Shown piece after piece: positions 34,617 through 43,667 of a DNA stretch of 64,000 nt. Source of the DNA: Terfezia claveryi (lineage: Eukaryota > Ascomycota > Pezizomycetes > Pezizales > Pezizaceae); NCBI GenBank assembly GCA_015179025.1, contig WHUX01000217.1:1-64000 (forward strand), given 5' to 3'. The position numbers and the translations under genes are program-made. Under the pieces are notes generated by a model. That model had not been told where the DNA came from and did not search any database. It saw only the letters and a list, made by a program, of their open reading frames with translations. Within the stretch, counting starts at the first letter, position 1. Each line of letters begins with the position of its first letter.

Positions 34617-36825
34617 ATGGCATTTGCACTTAGTAAGAAGACTAAGAGGTCGAGGCAGTTAACTATATTACCTGAAGAAATTAAGAAATTAGTGGATCAA
34701 AATCCCAGAAAAGCTTGATTTATAGTTCCTAGCATAGAAGGGGAAGTAAATTTGCTAATAGATATAGAAATAGAAGAACCAAGTAGAGAAGGAAGTAAAC
34801 TATATTTTAGTATATAATTGCCTCTCGTACCAGAAGAATTTTAGGATAGACATCTCCCAACCATTGAGGAAATTTTGAAATATGCTCACCTAATAGCATA
34901 TGCACAACAGTATTATCCTGAAGATACACGACTCCTACTAGAAGTAATAGTAAAACATTATCTATAGGTAATATCATACCTATTCAAAGAAAAGGACTTA
35001 GAAATGAATACTTTTTTAAGTAAAGAACTAAAGAAACCTGATGTTCCTCTATTAAGGAAACCAAATTGAGTATTGAATAACTGGGAAGAAATTATGGCGT
35101 TTATGATGAGTAGCACTCATCTAGAAGAAATTGCACATACTGCGAAGGATTTTTTCAATCATAGTAATAAACTTCCAGGAGTGTTACTAGAACACCAAAA
35201 GATTAATTAAAGGTAAAGGTTAAGTACCTGAGATACTAGAAAGGAGAACTGGGTTAGCAAAAGAACCAAGCAAAAAAGACCAACCAGCAGAAGATATACA
35301 ATTACTGGAAGATGATGATGATCTGGATATGGGACCAGATCCACAAAAACAGAAATCTCAAGGAGGAGGATAAGATCTTGATAATAGTAGAGATGATAGC
35401 TTAGACTCTGATAAAGCATTATCAGTTACCAGTCAACCTTTAGTTAGAAAGCTCCAACAAGGAAAATTAGTTGAATACCAATAATGGGAATTTACTACAG
35501 AAATAGTTACAATAGGTAACTACAAGACAACAAACCTTTTAAAAGGAATAAAGATTGATCTACCAGAAAAAATCAAAGGAGAAGACAAAAAATAGTAAGA
35601 CTCATAATATTTTAACTCTTGAGCTACAGTAATGCAACGTTGGTTGGTTTTGAAAGGGATAGATTTAGAAGGCGCTTTAGCCTTAGAAACTATTGGATTC
35701 AGAATAGAAGGAAGCGCGCTTACTACTTATAATCAATTCATGAGACAAAAAGGGAACGATATGAAATTCTTCAGCTTTATGCTAGTACTAAGGGATTTTC
35801 TGATACCCTCCACTAGGAAAGATATTTTATGGAAATGATAGGAAAATACCACACTATATAAAGATGGACATTACATAGGGATTAAAGAGTTTACTAATTG
35901 GCTTACTGAAATGCAAATCAAATTAATCAACAAGAATAGTAAACAGTCAATATTATAGGAAATAAAAAGAAGAAAGTTTCTTAATCACCTGCCACTATAT
36001 ATATCGGTAACATTAATTCCTTTAATTAAAGAAAAATGGTCATATTATCAGCTCGTACATCAAGTGGAGTCATATGAAGCTTCAAAAGAGGATATTGCCC
36101 TACTATCCACACCAAATACATCCCAATGACAATACCTTCGGAATGAAAATCGGAGTTATGGTCCATGCAGGAACCAGAATCAATAATAAAAAACAGGATT
36201 TAATCCTAGCAGCAATCCCAGCACCAAACCCAATACAGAAAAATGGAAGGACTCAGATTAGGATACTATCACAAAAAAATTAGATCAGAAGATAAAGATG
36301 TAATTAAGTAGAGACTAGAAATATCTATGGCGTTGGAACCCTTGACACTCTTACAAGGACTATAGTAAACGACAAAATAACGTACCCATGTATACAGGAG
36401 CATAGGATTTAGCTATACTAATAGCTATTAAGAATTAAACCAACATAGATAAAATCAAGGAACAACCCTTGTCAAGACAGGTACCTGATTTCAGCAAGGT
36501 ATTCATTAAGGCTAACGAACACCCCACACTGGCTTTAATTGACCTACAAATAAAGGGAGAAGACTTAATTAATTCTCAATTTGTACACTTATACAAAATA
36601 CTAACTAAAAGTATAGAGAAGAAATTATTAAGTACAGCAATTAAAGGCTCAAAGGAACAATAGACAAAGTCTGTACTATTAAACTATATTGGAGAGGTTA
36701 TGTAGAAGAACGAATGTTCTATATAGCTTATTTAACTGGATGGGATATAATTTTAGTGGAACCCACTTTCAGCAAAGTAAAAGCAATAATCCTGGCCTAT
36801 CAGGAACCAGTTACTATCTAACCAG
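34617..36825 (+). pseudogene. gag and protease of A4
   Basis: The start ATGGCATTTGCACTTAG is at 34617. The N-terminal module, acidic linker, capsid (35632-36100) and the zinc-knuckle region near 36330 (first Cys changed) can be followed in one order with TAG, TAA and TGA stops. The protease stretch from 36469 reads SRQVPDFSKVFIKANEHPTL and LIDLQIKGEDLIN, the same non-canonical active site as A1. Confidence 0.82.
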
Positions 36826-37606
36826 TGTGGTAGAGAATAAGGAAGAGTAGGAAAAAGTTTGATTTTTGGGTTTTTTTTCATTTTTTTTTCATTATTTTAT
36901 TTTTATTATTTATTTTATTGGTTTTCATTTATCAAGTGATTTAGGTATTTCAATGAATAGCATTGTTTTTAGTAATTTACTTATTAATGTTGACATCCGA
37001 ACAAACTTGTTCGAGTATCAAATTAAAAAGACTGATAAGCTAGATAAGCAAGAGATTTGACAGTCGAATAGGCTTGTTCAGATGTCAAATAAGTAAGAGA
37101 TTTGACAGTTGAATAGGCTTGTTCGGGTGTCAAATAAGGTGAAGATTTGACAGTCGAATAGAGTTGTTCAAGTGTCAAATAATATGAAGATTTGATAGTC
37201 AAACAGGCTTGTTTGGGTTTCGAATAAGCAAGAGAATTGACAGTTGAACAGGCTTATTCAGGTGTCAGAATAAGGGAAAGGTGAAGAAATAAGAGTCAAA
37301 CAAGGTTGTTCGGGTGTCAAATAAGAGAGATGGGTATTAGTATGATGGTTAGTTCAAGGCAGAATTACACAAAAGTTAGTCTTATTGTTGGATAATAATG
37401 TTATTATGACAGAAAGTAGAAGAATACAGTCGTTATAGTATTTTTATAGAAAAAATTGAAGGAGGCGAGAAGAATAGTGATCTTTAATATACGATTCTAC
37501 TTTTGTAATCTCTCTATCTTTTCTTGTTTTCTAAGTTAGCAATACTATTGAAGCTCTTACTTGGTCCTTCAGTACATATTCTTTTATTAGGAATAAAGTG
37601 CCTTTA
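36826..37606 (+). repeat. 5' LTR of B3
   Basis: It starts TGTGGTAGAG and ends GTGCCTTTA. The palindromic array at 36985-37330 has six to seven units and is the longest in the window, which explains the 781-bp length compared with 692 bp in B1. Confidence 0.87.
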
Positions 37607-37671
37607 TATTAGTCCCTTTAACCGGCTAGTTTATCACTAAATTGTTATCACCAAAAGGAAGAAAAAACAAG

Positions 37672-39176
37672 ATGGGGAGCCCCAAAAATGAAGCAGAAAT
37701 GTATGAAGTCATAGGAATGGTTAGCAGGAAGCTTATTAAAATATCGTGGGAAAAATGGTTGTAGATGACGATAGTATGGATACTAATAGAAATGTACAAA
37801 GACCTGAAGAGGATCTGAAATTTGGAGAGAAGAGAGGAATCAAAAATAAACAATGAAGAACAAGAAAAAGAATCAAAGTGATTCTTAAAGATGACAGAAA
37901 GAAGTGAATTTTCAAAATTGAATGACATAGTATCTAAGCTTAAGAGATAAGTAAGAAATAGAAGGAGAGCAGAACGACTAACAAGAAGAATTCCTATACA
38001 AGTGTATAGTTCTCAGTCCATAACCTATTCTTGTAGCGAAAAGCTAGAAAAGGTTTTAACCAAAATTGACTCATTCCTAGACAAAATGTCTTCTGAAGAA
38101 GAGGGAGCCTATCATCAAGAGCCTAGAGAATGCTCAAAAGCGGCAGGGAAGTAAAAGGCGAGAGAAGGGAAAAATAGTCCTACAGTGCCTTATGAAGTTC
38201 AAATTACAACCTTGGGTCCAGTAGACTTTTATCCTTTACCTGGTCAGTAAAGGGCACCTTATTTCGATGGAACAGATGTCTTTGATTTCCTTGCCAAATA
38301 GGATAATCTAACAGTTGAGTGGATAGAGGAGCAGAAGATAAAGAGAATTGTCCAATACTATGAGAAATCAATTGGAAAATATCTCAAGACAATGAGGTCG
38401 TATAAGGAGAACAATTAGGATGAATTCAAGAAGCAACTATAGAAGGATTTCAGGGCCAGTGACTCAGAGTTAATAAGGATTACAGTAAAGGACTTGAGAA
38501 GGATAGTATTGGAAATGAGAAAGAAGGAAAATCCAAGTCCTAGTGACTACTGTTCATTTGTTATAGAATACAGTGAATAATCAGAAATGTCATTGGAGAA
38601 AAGAAGGTTGGATAAGTGGACTAGGATTACTTTATTCTTGCGAGCCTTCAAAATTTGTATAGGAGATAAAATTTGCAGGAAGTATAAGATCGATCTAGAG
38701 AATTCCAACACACTTATAGATAAGTGGGAGGACGTCAAGCAAACTGTATTAGAATGGTCAAAGAATGAAGAGTCGCAGATGACAACATTCTTTAGGGAAG
38801 AAAAAGATAAGATGGAATATGCAGAAACAGTACCTCAAGTTAAGATACTTAAGAATGATAGTAAGTACAAGGAGGCAACGAAGGAAACGTAGAAGAAGCA
38901 AGAAAAGGCGGACCCTATAGATGAGATCGTCAACCAACTGAGAGATTTAAAACTACAGCACTTAAAAGCTCAGCAAAGTACTAGAGAGGAAGCAATCAAG
39001 CGAGATCTTGAGTTAGCAGATCTCAAGAAAATAGCCACAATGACTCCTAAGTTGCAACAACCACAACAACTGTACAATCCCAATCAGTATAGGCAAAGAG
39101 ATTATTAATCTAATACAGGAAATCAAGGTGGGTGACAAAGGTTTCGAGGATGTTTTTAGGATAGTAGAATGCATAG
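37672..39176 (+). pseudogene. gag of B3
   Basis: One frame runs from ATG 37672 (MGSPKNEAEMYEVIGMVSRK) to 39176, interrupted by TAG, TAA and TGA but without a frame change. The capsid region includes FDGTDVFDFLAK and KRIVQYYEKSIGKYLKTMR. The stretch 38587-38892 is open. It is the best preserved family B gag and a good reference for B1. The zinc knuckle RFRGCF*DSRMH is cut by the C3 LTR. Confidence 0.85.
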
Positions 39177-39708
39177 TGAAACAACCGTTCCTTTGGCCTT
39201 TCTGAGAGTCAGACAGATTCCTGTCCGACTCTTGTTATTCTTGTTATTGTTATGTGTTTTCATTCGGTTGTCATTGTCTAGCGTTCTTCGTTGTCATTAT
39301 CATTAGAAAGTCTATTAGGTCACTATGTATATATAGACCCCGGCTCTCGCACTCTTGTTGGATCCCCATCCAACGTCTTGTATACCAAATACAGGACCTT
39401 GCTTCCCTCCACGTCGGTGCATCTTCCTTGTGCACCCCCTTGCCTTGCCTTGTCTCTGTAGCCCCGCTGCCCACCTTGCAAACCTCCTGCCCTTGTCTCG
39501 CCTTGTCTCCACGCATCACACGCGGCACCCGCTTCCGCGTGTCTTCTGCCTCTCGTCTTCTGCCTCTCATCTCCTAATTCTTGTCTCCTGCCTCTTGCCC
39601 CCGTCCCAGCCTTCCCCTATTACACACGTAGCGTTCCTACGTATACGATCTCCTTGTCCACTGCCTAGGCGTACCTCTTGGTCGTCACGTCCCTCGAGCC
39701 TCGTTACA
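39177..39708 (+). repeat. 5' LTR of C3
   Basis: It starts TGAAACAACCG and ends TCGTTACA. TATATATAG lies near 39328. GTTGGATCCCCATCCAAC follows at 39356-39373 and ACACGTAGCG near 39625, as in C1, but the GACAC palindromes of the C1 U3 are absent. Confidence 0.85.
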
Positions 39709-39744
39709 CTACGTTGGATCTTATCGACCAACTAGTACGCTGTC

Positions 39745-39998
39745 ATGTCCAGAATCCCTCCAACCGCTGTCAGGTTTCAAACCTGGAGGAGCTCTCCCAT
39801 ACCCTTAGGCTTGAATGAGCTGAATGCCTACCGTCGAGAAATTATCGACATCTTCGAGGCCATGGATGCCATCGGGGCCGAACTGGGCAACAGCCTAGCT
39901 GTGGCTGAACAAAAATTAAGATCCGCCGACGAAGAGATCATGGTCCTCCAGACCGATCTCAACCATCTGAATCTTGCCCTGGCCAACGAACGGACTAC
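39745..39998 (+). pseudogene. gag N-terminus of C3, truncated
   Basis: It begins MSRIPPTAVRFQTWRSSPIP and continues to LNLALANERTT without a stop, collinear with the C1 gag start (RFAAWRATLIPSDPTELSAY). The middle forms a probable coiled coil (AVAEQKLRSADEEIMVLQTD). The rest is lost beyond the A5 insertion. Confidence 0.82.
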
Positions 39999-40627
39999 TG
40001 TAATGAATGGTACTAGACAGTATTCAATTAGTACCGTTTATACAATCTATATCCGTGGGCATGGACGTTTGTGTATTTCGGTTCTGCTGAGGTAAGACCT
40101 CAGAAGGGTAGGGAGATTACTATGTGGGATGTTTCCGAAGGGAACAGTAATTAACTGGTGTAATCTATCTTATATGATTTGTACTATCTAAGCTATATGA
40201 TCTTGATCTGATTGGAATATAGGCTTGCTTGCTCTGTGTGCTTGCTTCTTGTCTTCTGTGGATTCTAGAGGGAATCCAGCGGCCTATTTATACTCCTTTG
40301 AGATCTGATGACTAAAGAAATAAATACAATAAAGGGTGGCATACCAGAAGGTGGTGCGCTGTACAAAAAGGAGTCATGTGCCCATAGTAATGAGTCACAT
40401 GCCTTAAACAGAGGTCACGCGGCCATAATGAGGGTGTCTTCATATGGCAAGTGCCATGGAACTTCCAATGACAAATTCCGCATACTATGGACACTTATAA
40501 AGCAATAGGAGTTGGTAGAAGGCTAGTCCTTCAACCGAGAGCTTAGTTACATAACATAGTAGTAATATAGGAAATACAAAAGTATATAATCAATTATATA
40601 AGCAATGAAATAACGTTCTCCATTACA
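39999..40627 (-). repeat. 3' LTR of A5
   Basis: The plus strand starts TGTAATGAATGG and ends CCATTACA. The minus strand has the U3 TGACTCA, the TATA box and both U5 stems, including the CTTCGG loop near 40130. A purine tract of pol follows on the internal side. Confidence 0.92.
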
Positions 40628-40655
40628 CTTCCCCACATAGAAGGATTTCCTATTC

Positions 40656-41540
40656 TTACTTCTTTTGCTCTGCCATATTGGTTTCCATACATCCTAAGAT
40701 TTGATGCATTGTTAATACATTAGCATTAACATGAATATCCTTAGTGTTTCCTTGACTCATGATTCTATCTCGTTCTTATTGGATGAGAGTTTGGGTCTCA
40801 TCTCTGGTTCATGGTCCTTGTTTTCCTTTAGTCCTTCGACGTCTCTTGAATGTATCTTCCATGCTTCCGGTCGTCCAGAAGTCTTGAAGAATTTCGGTAG
40901 TGATATCCTTGGCATTTACCCAGAAATCATATTTAGGAGAATATCCTAGCCATCTGACCTTATATTGTCTTTCTCCAGTTTGAGGAGCTGTTCTGAATTC
41001 TAATACCTTTTCAACTTCATAACGATCATCTTGAATTGGTCCTGGTCCCTGAGATTGTCTGTGAGGGAACTGGGTAGGATCGTTTTTATAGTAAGGTTTG
41101 AGTTTGCTGATATAAAAAGTATTATATATGAGGTGGAGGTCAAGTTGACTGGATAGGTCTAGGCTGTAGTTGTTACATTTCCGATTACTAGAAATAATGG
41201 GAAATGGGCCTAGCCATTTTGGTTTGAGTTTGGGTGAGACATTCGATAGGTTGATGTTTTCTGAGGAAAGCATAACTTGTTGTCCTACTGAAAATTTGGC
41301 TGTATTGAGTAGTCATTTGTTCGCTTGAGATGCTTGAGTCATCTTGGCATCAAATTGGTTTTTAGATGTTACCTCATGACGTTTGTTTGCTGGTACATAT
41401 GCATTAATGGGGTATGGGAGTATCGATATACCAAGATGTGCATTAAATCCAAATAGTATGGAAAAGGGACTATTCTGTCTAGGGGTGTTATACCTAGAGT
41501 TAAGTTTCAACTGTATCTCTGGTAGATTCTGTAGTAGAAG
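40656..41540 (-). pseudogene. pol C-terminus of A5 (integrase end and chromodomain)
   Basis: The open stretch 41273-40809 contains the GPF module (KPKWLGPFPIISSN) and chromodomain (VEKVLEFRTAPQTGERQYKV ... WVNAKDITTEILQDFW), better preserved than in A1. Upstream at 41543-41313 is the end of the integrase core (NSRYNTPRQNSPFSILFGFN). In-frame CGA replaces the A1 TGA at the apparent A1 end, showing that the natural stop is the TAA at 40658-40656. Confidence 0.85.
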
Positions 41541-41729
41541 CACTATTGTGTGATTGTCTTATCTCATTCCCCTTGTTCATCCGTGATGATGCTCGACATG
41601 ATGGTTCCCCTAGGTTTCAACCTTATGGGTCCTGCTAGTATCAATATCCACATGTGGTAGTGTTGTCATAGCTAGCTGACCTAATCCTCCCACACACTGC
41701 GTTGTATATGCATATGTATAATGCTTTCA
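41541..41729 (-). repeat. probable 3' LTR remnant of copia-D
   Basis: On the minus strand the purine tract GGGGGGAGG (41738-41730) is followed at 41729 by TGAAAGCATTATAC, the layout of a 3' LTR start. The far end is not definable because it runs into A5 without a visible terminal repeat. Confidence 0.5.
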
Positions 41730-41741
41730 CCTCCCCCCAAT

Positions 41742-41890
41742 GCATTGTTCTTAAATAAACTGAAGAAACATATAACAATAGCAGACTCAGTATTAATAAT
41801 AGTAAGAGAGAAAACAACCACGTAGTGTTCTTATCTAAACCGAAGAAACAACAATAGCCAACGCAGTATCAATAGATAATAATAGTCAGA
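41742..41890. repeat. imperfect tandem duplication in the copia-D 3' UTR
   Basis: Two units of about 75 bp, each beginning GTTCTTA and containing AAACYGAAGAAACA, AATAGC and CAGTAT, stand head to tail between the purine tract and the end of the coding region. Confidence 0.6.
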
Positions 41891-41943
41891 AAAAGAGACA
41901 GCCCATGTGATATTCTATCCCACTGATAAAGACAGATACCTCA

Positions 41944-43082
41944 TTTTCATTCTATTTCCTTTGTCTTCTCTTGATCAACCTCCCCCATTTCTTCACCAGA
42001 AATTACTTCTATTGTCTCCATTCGACACTTTTTTGCAGGTTGGTCCATATGGTCTTTCCGGAGATATTTGTGTAGCTGATTGTTGCTAGGAAAAAACGTA
42101 CTGCATGTCAGACATGTATGGAATGTTGGGTCAATTCCTAGTTTCTTTGCATGTTTTGTGAACATTTCTCATGATAGAGGCTTTGTGAAAATATCCGCTA
42201 CCCGATCGTTTGTCGGAATCCAGTTTACTTTTATGATGCCTTCATTTGCCTTGCTTGTGACGAATCGTTGTCGGATTTCGATATGTTTTATTCAGTTATT
42301 CATAGTTATCCCGTTTGCTAGACCTGGTTCTTGTAAGCAAGGTTTTCATCATATTTGTGTATTAAAAGTAATTGTAAAAGTCAATGTGTTTTAAGCTCAG
42401 TGTTTTAAAAGTAATCATAGTAAAAGTCATAAAAGTGAGTTCTTTCTTGTATCCGTATTTTAAAAGTTATAAAAGTAAAAGTGATTCAGTACCATTTGCA
42501 TTTTCATTATCGCCTATCATTTTGACAGGTTTGATAAATTCAAAAGTCAAGTCTTCAAAGATATTCTGTAGCCAACAAACGTCTCTAGTAGCTTCCGTGG
42601 CTGCTATATATTCGGCATCGGTCGTCGATAGTGAAATAGCTTTGTGTTTGCGGGATTTCCATAGTATGAGATATGCGCCATAGAATAGTATGTAGCCGAA
42701 AGTGCTTCTTCTGTCATCGGAGTCATCCGCCCAACTGGCATCGAAATAAGCTGATACTGCAGGATTCTCTTCTGACAGCCATAGTTGCAATTTGACCTTC
42801 ATTGTTGCCTTAGCATAGCGGAAGATATATTTAACGGCCGTGAGGTGTTTTGCCATTGGTTTTTCTGCGTATTGAGCCACCTTGCCTACTGCGTATGCTA
42901 GGTCTGGTCTAGTACAATTCATTAGGTACCCTAGAGCTCCTACCAGTGCTTGATATAGTCGTTTTGCTTGATCTGAAAGAATATTGGTATCTGTATCTTT
43001 TGCTTTCACTAGGTTGTCCCCTTGAAATGGTACTGATACTGGGTTCAAGTCAGACCAGTTGAATTTCTCGAGTATTGACTTT
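41944..43082 (-). pseudogene. copia-D pol: RT end, RNase H and C-terminal C2H2-like finger
   Basis: From 43082 downward the minus strand reads FNWSDLNPVSVPFQG, YQALVGALGYLMNCTRPDLAYAV, then RNase H with YFDASWADDSDDRRSTFGY, SLSTTDAEYIAATEA and MIGDNEN, all copia hallmarks. After an AT-rich interruption (about 42345-42480) the RNase H end continues as KHIEIRQRFVTSKANEGIIK and IPTNDRVADIFTKPL near 42300-42180. The last 72 codons (42165-41950) carry CLTCSTFFPSN ... LRKDH. The RT core, integrase and gag are missing beyond 43082. Confidence 0.82.
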
Positions 43083-43236
43083 AGTATCTCCAGGAGATAC
43101 TGGGAGATACCAGGAGATACATAGGAGACATCCAGGAGACATCCAGGAGACACAAAAGACACAAAAGATATAAGAGACAACCTTGTCTTCTGGAGACACC
43201 ACCTGGCGTCCTGATGCCACTTTTTTCTTGCTGATG
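43083..43236 (-). mobile_element. MITE copy 3, one end only
   Basis: Read from 43236 down the minus strand begins CATCAGCAAGAAAAAAGTGG and follows copy 1 through the GTGTCTCC ladder as far as CTCCTGGAGATACT, then joins copia-D. The other terminus is lost at that junction. Its outer neighbour on the right is C2 gag. Confidence 0.75.
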
Positions 43237-43634
43237 TAGCAGTATATCCTGAACTAACTATCTTTGATGATTTTGTTACTGTATGTCAATATCTTGATAC
43301 CTGACAATGAGCTTTACAGTCATAGTTTGCTAATTGCCTTATAACTTCTAATCTCCATACTAACCCAACATCTTGTTCTATATTAAACTCTCCTATGGCA
43401 CCAACTGTTACTATATCTATAGCAACAGGAATACATGCAGGACCAATGGATGTTTCAACTGTATGAAAGAAGATATCTCCAAAGGAACCAGCCAAATACT
43501 TGGCAGAAGGCTATTGCTATTATTGTAGTGAATTAAGTCATGGAGTAAAGACTTGTTCTTAAACCCAATGTTGTCCTATTCAGGTAGCAGAAGCTACTAT
43601 ACACAAACCAACTCCATCAACACTAAAAAAATAG
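43237..43634 (+). pseudogene. gag C-terminus of C2
   Basis: In frame 0 the sequence reads IFDDFVTVCQYLDT, a proline/threonine-rich linker and a zinc knuckle CYYCSELSHGVKTC (43515-43556, C-x2-C-x4-H-x4-C). Apart from a mutated TAA after the knuckle, the frame reaches LKK-TAG at 43632-43634, directly after an A7 run. The N-terminal two thirds are missing. Confidence 0.8.
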
Positions 43635-43667
43635 CCTCACTTCAGCAGGATGGTACTAATGTAAGGC
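43625..43667 (+). promoter_or_regulatory. decayed -1 frameshift cassette of C2
   Basis: The heptamer A AAA AAA (43625-43631) is in the gag phase required for -1 slippage and is followed at once by the gag TAG; the pol frame is open through it. GCCTCAC (43634-43640) can pair with GTAAGGC (43661-43667) except for one C-A mismatch. The site is about 70 nt past the zinc knuckle, the same place as GGGAAAA in C1. Confidence 0.6.

Larger units (their letters stand above)
32859..36825 (+). mobile_element. A4: 5' LTR, gag and protease of a family A element, cut by B3, carrying a MITE
   Basis: The LTR (32859-33524), leader, gag and protease follow A1. A 248-bp MITE interrupts the leader. The B3 LTR begins at 36826 just after the ACTATCTAACC end of the protease domain. 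RT and later domains are not found for this copy. Confidence 0.88.
36826..39176 (+). mobile_element. B3: 5' LTR and gag of a family B element, cut by C3
   Basis: The LTR at 36826-37606 starts TGTGGTAGAG directly after family A protease sequence. Gag follows to the zinc-knuckle region, where the C3 LTR begins at 39177 after GAATGCATAG. Confidence 0.87.
39177..39998 (+). mobile_element. C3: 5' LTR and start of gag of a family C element, cut by A5
   Basis: The LTR (39177-39708) and leader closely resemble C1. Gag begins at 39745 and is interrupted at 39999 by the inverted A5 LTR. The sequence is markedly more GC-rich than the A and B copies around it. Confidence 0.87.
39999..41540 (-). mobile_element. 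A5: inverted 3' end of a family A element
   Basis: The 3' LTR (39999-40627) and the C-terminal part of pol lie on the minus strand. Homology to A1 stops near 41540 (A1 about 20860) and other sequence follows, so the 5' two thirds are missing. It interrupts C3 gag. Confidence 0.87.

Noticed and set aside
39254..39735. Overlapping open frames on both strands in the C3 and C1 LTRs (also 47502-48069 and 53069-53706)
   Set aside because: These are LTR sequences with few stops because of their C-rich composition; the same bases recur as LTRs with TATA box and terminal repeats.
42380..42480. Spliceosomal intron in copia-D
   Set aside because: No convincing minus-strand donor, branch and acceptor set could be placed; it is reported only as an interruption.
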